Origin: Eretmocerus hayati
Taxonomy: Eukaryota > Arthropoda > Insecta > Hymenoptera > Aphelinidae
Direction: 5' to 3'
Length of the DNA: 64,000 bases
Assembly: GCA_029851415.1 (NCBI GenBank)
Contig: CM056744.1
Span: 62,242,172-62,306,171, forward strand
How positions within the stretch are numbered: position 1 is the first letter of the stretch; each line of letters begins with the position of its first letter. Shown here piece by piece: positions 11,827 to 22,733 of this stretch. A program made the translations under genes and the position numbers. The notes under the pieces are model-generated. The model had not been told where the DNA came from, did not search any database, and worked only from the letters and a program-made list of their open reading frames with translations.

Positions 11827-12316
11827 GGAGAAAGTGAGAGAGAGAAGTCTTTTATTGGTTTAGGAAGCTATAAGGGGAAGAAGTGTTACCTACAATCGAT
11901 CAATTATGGAGAGAGGAGTAAAGAGATATAGGTCTTATCCAGATGGAAGGAGATTCTTAGAAAAAAATATTGGTTTGGATGGAAAATTGAGCAAAAAATT
12001 CGCTGTGCCAAAAACAACCCTTTCTCTTTAGAGAAAGCAAAATGTTCAATATAGGATAGTTGATCGACGTTTCTATCGTAGATGGAGAAAACTTCCATTA
12101 TGAATTCTTGATTGGTCTGGACTGCATCAGAAATTCAAACTGATACAGAATGAAGATTCAACAATTAGTCAAAAGATAGGAGTGCCTTGCAATAGCCATG
12201 AGAAAGAATCTGTTCCGATTTCAGGAAATGAAAAATATACTGTGAATTTCAATGAAAATATAGATGTTGAAAAATTTCAATGTTCTATGAACCATCTAAA
12301 TGCTCCAAAAAGATGA

Positions 12317-13451
12317 GACGTTGTTGAAATCTTAGATATTTATAACACAATTTTTGCCAAAGACGAATATGATATAGGCCAAGTGAAAGATTATGAAGCT
12401 CATATAGATTTGTTGGTAGAAAAATATTGTAGTGAGAGACCATACAGATGTAGCTCAGAAAACCGGAAAGAGATTGAAGAACAAATAAGGCAGCCACTAA
12501 GCCATGGTTTGATAGAAGAATCGTATAGCCCTTTTGCGGTACCGGTTACTCTAGCATTCAAAAGAGAAGACAATAGAAAAACGAGATTATGCGTAGACTT
12601 CCGAGATATGAATGGAAATGTTGATCCTCAAGCACACCCTTCTCCATTGATAAATGATCTATTAGAAATAAACAAGAAACTGTCGATACTTCACAACGCT
12701 GGATATCAACTCAGCTCTTCGGTCCATTCCACTGAGGGTCAGAGATAGGTACAAAACAGCATTTGTAACCAAAGACGGTCATTTCCGATGGAAATGTTTA
12801 CCGTTTGGTTTAAAAATCTCACCTGCAATTTTCCAGGGAATGACCACAAATATCATCCGTAAATATAATCTACAAGATTTCGTAGTTGTGTACATAGATG
12901 ATATTCACATATTTTCAAAAACGTGGACAGATCACCTTTACCACGTAAGGAAGTTATTTGATGCACTCTTAAAAGAGGGATTCAGATTAAAATTCTCAAA
13001 ATGTTTATTTGGAGCTGGCTCTGTGCAATACTTGGGTCACGTTATTGGAAACAATTCGGTACAACTTTTGAAATATAATTTGGTGTCCATAAGGAGTTTT
13101 CCATCTCCCAAAACACAAAAAAATGTTCGACAATTTTTGGGCAAAGTAAATTTTTACAATGAATACGTACCAAAAATGGCAATTATGTTAGATTCCCTCC
13201 ATAACTTACTCGGGAAGGGACAGAAATTCATTTGGACAAACGAGTGCCAGAAATCGTTTGATGAAGTAAAATCATTGCTGTGTCCCCAACCTATTCTAGA
13301 GATTTTCGATCCAGCTTTACCAATTCACATTTATACGGATGTAACTTTGACAGGCGTTGGGGCGGTATTGGAACAAATCCAACCAAATAATGAAGAGAAA
13401 ACAGTAGCATACTTTTCAAAAAAGCTGAACGATACTCAAAAGAGGAAGTAG
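12317..13451 (+). pseudogene. Reverse transcriptase and start of RNase H (gypsy pol)
   Basis: RT begins in one frame (DYEAHIDLL, LSHGLIEESYSPFAVPVTLA, RLCVDFRDMN) and shifts near 12680 to the frame that carries motif A (TTLDINSA), FVTKDGHFRWKCLPFG and the catalytic YIDD of YIDDIHIFS. The connection domain follows (FSKCLFGAGSVQYLGHVIG, then NVRQFLGKVNFYNEY). RNase H starts with IYTDVTLTGVGAVLE, where the first catalytic Asp is present. A TAG at 13449-13451 interrupts the frame inside RNase H. RT catalytic residues survive in sequence, but the frameshift and stop prevent a full protein. Confidence 0.88.
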
Positions 13452-14017
13452 GCTATTTACTTGGAATGCTTGGCTATGAAAGAAGCAGTTAGATACTGGC
13501 AATATTGGCTGATAGGGATACATTTTATAATTTTTTCGGATCACAAGCCCTTACAAAATATGAATATAAAGTCTAGAACAGACGAAGAGCTCGGAGATCT
13601 CACGTACTATTTGTCTCAATATGACTCTGGAATAAAATATAATTCTCGGAAAAATAATGCGGAGGCGGACTGTTTGAGCCGAAACCCAGTTTTAGAACCA
13701 CATGAAAACGATGATGAGCAAATGGAAATTGTTAACATGATTAAATTAGAAGATATTTTGGAAGATCAGAATGAATTATATGATTTGAAAAATAAGAAAA
13801 ATGTGTACAAGAGAAATGGAGTGTACTTCAAGAAAGTTAGAAAGAAAGAGGAAATCATTTTATCTGAAAAGCTCAGTGTAAAATTGATAGAAGCTGTTCA
13901 TGAAAAAGACTGCCACATTGGTATGAGACTAACTGAAGTTATATATGTCCATTCCATACTGCGGAAAACTTGTTGCAAAATATACGAAAGATCTGTAAAC
14001 ACTGTAAAATATGAATA
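13452..14017 (+). pseudogene. RNase H end and integrase zinc-binding region (gypsy pol)
   Basis: This continues in the same frame after the TAG: YLECLAMKEAVRYWQYWL, the FSDHKPL block, and the RNase H end NAEADCLSRNP. The integrase N-terminal region follows (LIEAVHEKDCHIGMRLTEV). The frame closes at about 14017, before the DDE domain, which reopens in another frame. Confidence 0.8.
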
Positions 14018-14053
14018 AAGAACAAATCGAGAGGTCAAGATGAAGTAGGACAT

Positions 14054-14803
14054 ATGTCTCATCTTGGTCCAGCAAAGCACCTACTTGAAATAGTATCGAT
14101 AAACACTATAGCTGGTTTCGGAGGTTCTCGATCTACAAAAAAGTATTTGCATCTATTAGTCGATCATTTCACGAGGTACGCATGGGTTTTGACCTCAAAG
14201 ACACAATGCTCCCATGATTTCATAAAACTAACTGAAACAGTATTAGATAATGGTAATATTCGAATGATCCTCACAGACCAATACCCGGGTATTAACTCTG
14301 AAGAGTTAAAACAATTTTTGGATGAAAAGAGTACCCCAATAATATTTACCGCAGTAAATGCGCCTTTTTCAAACGGCTTGAATGGAAGGTTGAATCAAAC
14401 ATTGGTGAACAAAATTCGATGCAAAGTGGATGAAAATGAGGAAAAGTCAGCGTGGACTACTTTTGCTCGGGAATGCGTACACAAGTATAATGAGACTGAA
14501 CACACAATTACAGGATTTGCTTCTGCATATCTCTCAATGGGAACAGATACAACAACACTTCCTTTTGAATTGAAAGGCAGCATCCAAAATGATCTAGTTC
14601 AAGTTAGAAAAGTAGCCTTAGACAGAAAAGTAAAATCACACAACTATGATAAGACATTATTTGATAAGAATAGGAAAAAGTTAGAATTTGGAATTGGGGA
14701 TTTAGTTTTCGTCGAGAATGGAAATGAGCTGATCAGGAGAAAATTAGATGAACTGAAAATGGGTCCTTATAAAATCATGGAGAAATCATCAAAATCAAAT
14801 TAG
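14054..14803 (+). pseudogene. Integrase core with lost catalytic residues
   Basis: The 249-residue frame shows the gypsy integrase pattern: IAGFGGSRSTKKYLHLLVDH, FTRYAWVLTSKTQ, ILTDQYPG, NAPFSNGLNGRLNQTLVN and a C-terminal GDLVFVENG block. The first catalytic Asp is replaced by Asn (SINTIAGF; the family usually has S-(I/M)-D-T), the second Asp is kept in LTDQ, and the catalytic Glu is replaced by Gly (NGLNGRLNQ instead of NERLNQ). The enzyme would be inactive even without the frame breaks. Confidence 0.85.
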
Positions 14804-14921
14804 AGAGTAGATGCTGGACATCAGGAATCGGAATCAAATCTTTTCCTCATTACTCATCTCCTGCCCCTCCCTTCGGAGAGAAGCAGGTCGGAAGAAGATT
14901 AATTTCTTCTGTCTTCAACCC

Positions 14922-14935
14922 TAGGGGGGGGGGGA
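14922..14935 (+). promoter_or_regulatory. Polypurine tract of the gypsy element
   Basis: The run AGGGGGGGGGGGGA directly precedes the TGTAAAG start of the 3' LTR, where plus-strand DNA synthesis is primed. Confidence 0.75.
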
Positions 14936-15296
14936 TGTAAAGAAATGGGTTTCTTCATTTGCGCTTTTCTAGCGCGAACTGATAAAGTAGAGATCTGTTT
15001 AAGGATTGACATATAGAGTTCGTGCAAGTTTGTGAGAGAGAGAAGAGTAGAGAGATTATAGAAAAGTTGTGATGTGATGAGAAAATTGATTAGTTGACAA
15101 ATATAAGAGAACGACGTAGGATAATAAACTTTGAATGTCGTCTCTTTGATTTTCAGGTGAGTCTTGTGCTATTATAAATATTGTGAATATTGCCTATGGG
15201 TAATTATGGAATAAGAATAGAGTGAATAAATCTTTGATTTCCAGAGAAACTCAGTAAAGTTTATTGACTGTGTCGAACTCCTTCCAAGATAGATAA

Positions 15297-15592
15297 CACC
15301 GGCACACACAAAAAAAAAGTATCTGTACTTTTGACCAGACCTACTTTTCTTGATGTATTTTGGCACGCTGAATCCGAATCCGAGGTCGGTTTGGCCCGAC
15401 TACCTCTTGTTTTCGAGAAAATCGTGCTATTCTGCGCTATTCCCACGATTTCCACCGAATTTTCCACGATTTTCTCGAAAACAAGACGTGGCCGGGTCAA
15501 ACTGGCCTCGGATTCGGATTCAGCGTGCCAAAATACATAAAGAAAAGTGGGTCTGGTCAAAAGTACAGATACTTTTTTTTTGTATGCCGGTG
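15297..15592. mobile_element. Fold-back MITE, unit 1 (TAA target duplication)
   Basis: 296 bp that fold on themselves. It begins CACCGGCACACAC and ends GCCGGTG; the arms of about 130 bp share GTATCTGTACTTTTGACCAG, GGCACGCTGAATCCGAATCC and CTTGTTTTCGAGAAAATCGT in inverted form. It is flanked by TAA (15294-15296 and 15593-15595). A 3-bp TWA duplication fits PIF/Harbinger (Tourist-like) MITEs, which is an inference. Confidence 0.85.
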
Positions 15593-15600
15593 TAATACAA

Positions 15601-15889
15601 CACCAGCACACACACAAAAAAAGAGTATCTGTACTTTTGACCAGACCTACTTTCTTTTATGTATTTTGGCACGCTGAATCCGAATCCCAAGGGGTTTGGC
15701 CTGACTATCTCTTGTTTTCGAGAAAATTGTGCTATTCTGCGCTATTTTCATATTTTTCAGGATTTTCTCGGAAACAAGTGGTAGCCGGGCCAAACCGACC
15801 TCGGATTCGGATTCAGCGTGTCAAAATACATGAAGAAAAGTAGGTCTGGTCAAAAGTACAGATACTTTTTTTATTTTTGTGTGCCGGTG
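15601..15889. mobile_element. Fold-back MITE, unit 2, in tandem with unit 1
   Basis: 289 bp, from CACCAGCACACACAC to GTGTGCCGGTG, followed by TAA. It is the same family and orientation as unit 1, separated from it by TAATACAA (15593-15600). The arms differ from unit 1 at many positions, so it is not a very recent duplication. Confidence 0.85.
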
Positions 15890-15910
15890 TAATGATAATC
15901 ATTATATGTG

Positions 15911-16931
15911 TACTGGGTTCGAATACTCCCAGGAATAGTGGAAGTTGGGAGGATAACATTATCGTTGAAAAATGAATTTGCTACCTGGATTTAGCGATAT
16001 TCAGTCAAGTAGGCATTTGGCAAGAGTTGACCATAACCATATTAGGTATTTCTGTGCAGATGGATATGGGTATTATGAATCGTTCACTTCGAGAGAATCA
16101 TAGCCATTCTTCTGTTGGTGGAGTTTTGAAATGAAATTTTGGAGTAAGATCCAACCATATGAGGCTGATTTTCTTTCTATCAGGGCCGTAAGAGTTTCGA
16201 CTTTTTCTATGACGCTTGTATACATTTGAATGTACACGTATATCATCCGCATCCGTTCGCGTTCGATATTGATGTTCTATTTCAAAAAAGGCACCCATGA
16301 GGAATCTAAACTTTTTGCCGATCACGGTGCAAGACTGTTCATTCAATCTCAACAAACGATCAGTTGAAACGGAATCAGTATGCAATCGCTTTGGCTCTTC
16401 TGGTCAAAGGAGTTAGAGATTCTTCGAGAACGCGCTCAGGAAGGTGTAAGTGTCTTGATCCAAATTCAATAATATCTTTTCGACGATCAAATAGACTGCA
16501 CGTGGATTCAATTGGATATTTATTCGGATTAACATATGGATTTGTGGTCTATAATTCCGTTGCTAGTCGAGCACACGACGATTCAAGTTCATGAGATGAA
16601 CCATCAACTATTAGTTCTTATCTGTTCGATTTGATATCTTCGGCTTGAACACGTTCTATTATTAGGAGTGATTTTGTTTTTTTGTTCGGTATTCCGCTCA
16701 TGAAGCAACATTCATTCCGATCAAATATAGTTTATCCATGGGGACCAAGCCTGTGATCGGAGAAATCAATACATCAGCATGGAATATATATGTATTTGAA
16801 AATAAATTGTTGTGTGTAGTTGGAATGAATAACTCCAGCTATGAAAATTCTCAGAAATAGTCCGCCAGGAAATGTTTGAAGGTTACCGGGATGCTTTGTG
16901 GGAGATTCCTTTCAGCCTGTTAGATTCTCGG
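15911..16931. other. Stretch with no recognised gene
   Basis: Two short frames (minus 16098-16385, plus 16364-16594) overlap here, but neither has a recognisable domain. No repeats were seen. Confidence 0.5.
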
Positions 16932-18712
16932 TATCCGCGTTATTCCTAACTCGGTATCCGCGGGGCCCATGTACTCGGTGTGGCAGGTGGGCTCGTTACT
17001 ACCGGATTTAGTTCGCAGTATCTGCGGATGGCTTTTGGTATCCGCGGTCCGATCTCTTTATCCGCGTCTTGTCTTGTATATTCGCTGTTTTTCTTTTATA
17101 ATACATGAATTCCATTTTTTAAAAGTATTTTTAATCAAGTGCCATTGCGAGTGATGATGTTCTTCAGATAAGTGTGATAATGGCTACTACATAATGATAA
17201 AGATTTCCGAGGTGATAAGAGTTTCTGAAGCTGTGGAGGACCGTCAGTAATTATTCAACTTAAATAGAGAGTTGTTATAGAATGATTAGAGTAGAGATTT
17301 GCCACGGCCTAGACGTTGTGGAAGGGGTGGCCCTAGGAGTGATTCTTAAGCTCTAGGTCTTAATCGAAGGTTGAGTTCTCATATGGAGCAACCATTCATG
17401 TCACCGAGTATATCAACTTAATGTATGAAACGCAATGAGGTTTAGCGAATGGCGAGATAATTGGGGACAATAATAGTGCATACCGATAATTATTGAGGAA
17501 GATACGAAGGAGAGTGAGCGGATAGGCTTTTGATCTCCTGTTTCAGACTGATTATAGATCGTAGAAAATATTATTGAACCATTACAAGTAATCCCGAAGT
17601 CGAATCGTGTTAGCGTAATTAGATTCAGCTATTGATATTTTGGGGACTAATTAGTAGAAATCGATACAAAGTACTGAGTTTTTCTGTTTTATTCCCGCAA
17701 GGAAGTAGATGCTTATTTTTCTTCCCTCTCATAGTCATACAGTTATAGCAGCTGGCTAAGTAAACGAAAAAGCAGTGCAACGTGTAGGGTATTGCAGTCA
17801 CTGTAATCGGGGCTGAGGCGAATGTAATCGCAGTGCTTGTGATTCACGGATCGTAGCCCACGGAAGCCGGAATTAGCTATAGGTATCCGCGATTTGTTAG
17901 TTTGTTCTCGGCGCACTGCCGGTAATCCTGGTGAAATTTTTATCGTTAAGCCCATATGTTCACATGCGATTTGACGATAAAAATTTGACTCGAATTACCG
18001 GTAGTGCGGCGGGGGATACACCTTTGGTCCTCGTTATCCGCGTTTTGCATTCCAATTCTGAACTCATGTTATTTAGCCCTGGTGGTGCAAGGATTTTTAG
18101 GGAGTAATACATTATTGATAACAAGGGGGTGAGCTAGTGGGACGCAATCCTGCAGATGGATTAATTCTGAGGGATGGGAAATATAGTATTCATACACTCG
18201 GTTCAGATCATTCTTAATTTAGATAGCGGTAAGAATCAGGCTAAGGGTTGAAAAGGGGAAGAATCTATACGTTCATGAGAAAATTTGTTCAGCAATAATA
18301 ATCTATGGATATCCAGGATATAAGGTCACGTGAATAAGATTTTTTTGTGGTCACTTCGTATTGACATTCGGTGTAGATAATTATCATAAGTAAAATTGTC
18401 GCGTAATACAACGAATAGATGGGATGAGGTGGTTGTAATAGAGTTTACGTCATCTGAAAACTAAAAATAAGCAGGATCAAGGGACAAGAGTGAGAGTGGC
18501 CTGTTATAAGGACTGAACAGATCCATAGATCAGATATGGTAACTCAGTAATGTTGAGAAGGGTAGGATAGGAGCCCTGTCAGACTCGAATCTGTAGATTC
18601 GATAAGTACGCACATAATTCTAGATACTCGCAGGAGGAACTGAAGGTAGATGCTCTCATCCTCATTATCCGCGATTTGTTTCGGTATCCGCGGTTATCTA
18701 TCAGTATCCGCG
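16932..18712 (+). repeat. Cluster of dispersed TATCCGCG octamers
   Basis: Exact TATCCGCG occurs at 16932, 16955, 17039, 17059, 17884, 18035, 18666, 18685 and 18705, all in the same orientation and mostly preceded by GG or T. The background is AT-rich, so fewer than one would be expected by chance. They form three groups and have no fixed spacing. Confidence 0.75.
17911..18009. repeat. Imperfect 47-bp inverted repeat (hairpin)
   Basis: The left arm starts GCGCACTGCCGGTAAT and the right arm ends ATTACCGGTAGTGCGG. The arms share AAATTTTTATCGT and pair over most of 47 positions with a very short loop. Confidence 0.75.
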
Positions 18713-20052
18713 GACTTCAACTCGATGTATTTAATTGTTCACTCAAAGGTTTAGACGTTACGTACTGACATCTATTGTACAGGCGTATGGAAGCCATGAA
18801 ATTCATACATGAGAATTGTGAATAATGAATGCGGAACTAAACATGGAAGTCAGGCGTATTTAGTATGAGTTGTTTGATTCGAAATGTTTGGGTCCACGCT
18901 TTTCGAGGTATAGGTTTATTTAAACGTGTGGATATTTTAAAATGGTTCTGATATTCATTCGATCCGTCCAAGAGATTTGCGTAGTAAACTGGCTAGAGCT
19001 CCACAGGAATGAGAAAGTTATGTTCATTCGGGTCTCATGACTATAGGCGAGACTTAGTTATGTATGATCCACGATCATGGCATTTGTCTCTGGCCTCATA
19101 GTGATAACTGTAATTATTCAGGCGTATGATGGATAGAGAGGATAAATAGGATAATATAATAGTGATAGACGTTCGGGCTTAGCGTTTAGGATTTGGGCGA
19201 TGGGAGGTGAACTACCTAGGGTCGAATATTTGAATGGATTATTCTTCAAGAATAGGAGGTGTAATATTTATGGATTATCTCACGTCGTTAAGTTTTAGGC
19301 ATAAGTTCGAGAGGGGAGATGAGTAGTCATTACAGAGGAGTGTATATTATACAGAACCTGATGATGGTCACAATGAGGTGTTATATTAATCAAATATGAT
19401 GATGAATGTGGACCTCGGCACGTTTCATCTATGAGTCGTGTCAATACCCGCCATACGAGACAAGTAGTGTGGTCAGTGATAGCATTCATGAGTTGTGGAC
19501 GAGATATGTGATTCTTATTCGAGTGAGTCACTGCTGTAGATTGGCTGAGGTTGCGATTTCGATTATTTCGACAATTTTCTGGAGGAGGGGGGGGGGTAAT
19601 ACATATCAGACAATTGGCAATTATTAGAAATTTTGAGGCTCAATTTTTGCTGTTCATCAGTAAATATAGGAGAGGGGCACAGTCAGTTCAGCTGGATGCA
19701 GATTTGATCGCGAAGGACATACATAGTAGGGTAGTCGCAATACTTGTAACACAAATTTTGGGCGTAATCAAAATGAACAACGTAGTGTGAAAAAATATAT
19801 ATATATATATGAAAAGGTCTAAAGTTATTACAACGGCCGAGTATGAATCGTCTCACTCGAATAGAGTACATATATATCCAGTAGCCACCAATTGCTTCTT
19901 ATAGTTTTCGAATGTTGATTACAATTGAAGAGTGTTCAGGTTGGGAATAAGATAGAAGCATATCGACAAGAGGGTTATTCAAATTTTAACATAATTAAGC
20001 CACGTGCAAATTCCTGTCCGTCCGGATCCCCCGAGCAGGGCTGCCAACCTAA
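18713..20052. other. Stretch with no recognised gene
   Basis: No coding region with a domain signature. A G-run (19585-19593), a TA microsatellite (about 19796-19810) and scattered AT-rich sequence are the only features. Confidence 0.5.
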
Positions 20053-20155
20053 AATCGCGTTCGAGAATCAGTGTTGTCAACTTGACGTAAAATGTGTATA
20101 TATATGTGATATAAAATTGTGTGTACGTCAAGTTGGCAGTTCTGATTTTTGATTG
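20053..20155. repeat. 37-bp inverted repeat around a TA-rich loop
   Basis: The left arm contains GTTGTCAACTTGACGTA and the right arm TACGTCAAGTTGGCAG. The arms extend outward to AATCGCG and TTGCGATT, with a TA/TG-rich loop of about 30 bp. It looks like a small fold-back repeat. Confidence 0.7.
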
Positions 20156-22412
20156 CGATTTCATTTATGATTTAAATATGTAGATATATATTTGCCCATG
20201 GCTTAATTATGTTAAGAAAATATTATGAGTTGTGTAACTGTGTGAGTGTGAATCCTCTATATGAGGCAGTCCATACACGAAATTTTACCGCATCAATACA
20301 TATACATATATTGACCTGCATGCTGGGACCGGCTCGAGGATATGAGTGTTTATGCGTGGGTGTGTAAACGTGTGTGTGTGTGTATTTTATGATTTTGTAT
20401 ATGGTAACGATTTCGTAATTTGGTTCTTTTCGTGTTCGGTCGTACACAGTGGAGTTAGTCACTCTTGTGCTCAGGGCCTAAACGGAAATTACCTAACGGT
20501 ATCGTTTTTTACGCTTTCGAACGTGTATTTATGTGAAAGTGCGGAAGGTGTAGTATAAGTGACAATTTAGGTATGCAGTGTGTTCTGTATGCGGTTGAGT
20601 ATTTTTGTAAATATATATATATATATATACTAGGGGGGGCAAGACCCCCTGCTCGCTCCGCTCGCCAACCCCCACACAACCTACTTACTCCTCCAATAGT
20701 TCTGAAACATTGAAAAATCAAATTATTGATTTTAGCAAATCCTTATTTTGATGAATCTAACCTGAATTTAGTGAACAGTATCTTTCTGCTTGTTTCTTTT
20801 GAATGATTCATATCCACAACGATTTTTCTGCTTCGACTTCTTTCCACTATCTTTCTCAGCTATGAATATGAAAATCATCACACAAATAGTAAGTACTCAT
20901 TATTTCTAAAATATTTAAGAACAATCGACTGTCTAAATATAGAATATAAAACTATTGATAAACAGTCTGTTATTGACTTCCTTCAGGATCAAAATACACT
21001 GAAAATACTGTACTTCTAGTTCCCTGAATATGTACAGATACAAACAGTGAATTCATCGGTTGATTGATAATGAACTTCTACATATTTGTTCTGAGAAGTT
21101 AACTGTTTCTATTGTGATTAAGCATAAAATTTTGGAAAGATTATAATAGAGGTTAGTTTTTCGTATAATTGATTTGAATTTATAATCTACCAAATCGTAT
21201 TGATTCGAAAATGATCATCTATTGAACGATATTATATGAAACTATCAATAACCCATGTTCTATTTACTTCTTACAGCATCAACAATCAGAATTCTGTCAC
21301 TGTAGTCGCCAGAAATCTATATCAGTGATTCCGTTGAAAGTGTGATTTTCCGTGTTCCAAGTTCCCCCAAGTTTCTGAGGGTTTGAATATGCATTATAAC
21401 AATTTTCTGGGGTGTATTCTATTAGTGCGCAACTATGTCGATAGTTTTTGAGTCGATTCTAACGTCCCCGTAATTTGTAAAGCCTCATAAAGGGCCGAGA
21501 TGTCAATTCCGTCCCCTGTAGAAAACCTACGTTTGATTTTGCATTCACTGCAAGGCATATTCATAGTCGAATATCCTCATTTGTAGCTATGCACTTCAAT
21601 TTGTAATACTTCAAAAAACATATCCCACCACTTTGTGAGTCAAAATTACTCGCTTAGTTCGCGCACGAACATCCGAAATTTTGAAGACGGATTTGCACCG
21701 AGACTGCTCGCACAACACTAATTAGGTCAGCAAAGTTCTCGATAGTCTATTGAGCCTTCCTAACCAATATGGTTGATTTTCAGATACCCAAATACACCTA
21801 ATTCTTGCGCGACATGAACCGGAAAATCGAATGCGCGGCCGAGTGCACCATATAAACGTGTTTTCCAAATGGCGTACAAAATTTTCGGTCAATTCCGTCC
21901 CTATGTTGTGCTCCTACCCAACGCGCTATATCGCTTCGTGGAACACATTTTCTTGGAGTATTTGGTTGCATTGGATCGAATTTATGCGGGAAAGAGTCTC
22001 CGATTAGTTGGCGAGCCGTGAGAATATTTCTGAGGCGAGATGTCAGTTCCGTCCCCGTCAATTCCGTCCCCTTTACGACCTCGTTGAATTCGATATATCT
22101 TTGTCCGGCTTCAATTTTGAGCTACGTAGCTCTATGTCATTCTTTTTCGTTCCAGAACAAGTGGAAACTAACTGCAACGACCCATTAAAACCCATTGAAA
22201 GAATGTGCAAAACATGTGATTTTTAACGTTTGAATTTATCCAGTTGGAAAAGGAATAGAAGATTGATGGATTCGATGTAAACTTTTCTTCTACTCAAGAG
22301 GAAGAAGGTCGGAACTATACTGCCCAGAGATGTTGCGTTGGGCCCTCTCAACCACCTTGCAATGACGACAGTGATATGCTAGGTGGATGAGAAAAGAATA
22401 GTGGAGCTAAGC
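20156..22412. other. Gene-free stretch with short repeats
   Basis: It includes a TA microsatellite (about 20612-20630) followed at once by CTAGGGGGGGCAAGACCCCC and GCTCGCTCCGCTCGCC, which looks like the end of a transposon, though the other end was not found. The motif AATTCCGTCCC(C) recurs at 21505, 21891 and 22060, with AGTTCCGTCCCC at 22045. No gene is supported. Confidence 0.5.
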
Positions 22413-22733
22413 GGCAATCAGTGGACTTCAGTGGTAGTCAGTGGACCTTAGTGGATTTCGGTGGAGCTCGGTGGAGGTCAATGGAGTTCGGTGGGAATCA
22501 ATGGAAGTGACACAAATGGAAGGTAAAATAAGGGGATTTATTGAGTGGATGTCTGTGGGGCTCAGTGGGGCTCGGTGGATGTCAAAGGGGATAGGGGGGA
22601 GTCGGCGGGGGTCAGTGGCGATCTGCGGAAGTCAGTGGAGGTCAGTGGAGGTCAGTGGAGGAAGTGGAGGTCAGTGGAGTTAAATGGAGTTCTGTGGAAG
22701 TCAGTGGACGTTTATGGACCTCGGTGGACCTTC
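22413..22733 (+). repeat. Degenerate decamer minisatellite (GGAGGTCAGT-like)
   Basis: About 30 diverged units of a 10-bp motif such as GTCAGTGGAG, GGTCAGTGGA and CTCGGTGGAC, most regular at 22630-22680. Open frames across it (22441-22751) read W/S/G/V-rich repeats and are a by-product of the repeat. Confidence 0.85.

Larger units (their letters stand above)
10328..12300 (+). pseudogene. Aspartic protease split by about 1.5 kb of inserted sequence
   Basis: The first half (about 10328-10567) has GVCDSGSDVSLIN, with the catalytic D-S-G of retropepsins. The second half resumes near 12058 with IDVSIVDGENFHYEFLIGLD, the usual C-terminal strand of this protease family. A frameshift follows near 12133. 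Between them lies non-coding sequence with 328-bp tandem repeats and a CA microsatellite. The protease would process Gag-Pol; here it cannot be made. Confidence 0.7.
8784..15905 (+). mobile_element. Ty3/gypsy LTR retrotransposon, complete but inactive
   Basis: The element is bounded by two LTRs and flanked by a 5-bp direct repeat ATGTG (8779-8783 and 15906-15910). Gene order is gag, zinc knuckle, protease, RT, RNase H, integrase, which is the Ty3/gypsy order. No envelope gene is present. A run of G (AGGGGGGGGGGGGA) just before the 3' LTR serves as the polypurine tract. I did not find a convincing primer binding site after the 5' LTR. Several in-frame stops, frameshifts, two substitutions in integrase catalytic positions, an insertion in protease and two MITEs in the 3' LTR show that it is dead. 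Confidence 0.9.
14936..15905 (+). repeat. 3' LTR of the gypsy element, interrupted by MITEs
   Basis: 14936-15296 and 15890-15905 match the 5' LTR. The uninterrupted 5' LTR reads GATAGATAATGATAATC at the junction, which proves that the 15297-15889 block is a later insertion. Confidence 0.88.

Noticed and set aside
20620..20680. Transposon end with G/C-rich hairpin after a TA tract
   Set aside because: Looks like a terminal sequence, but no matching opposite end was found in the window, so no element was called.
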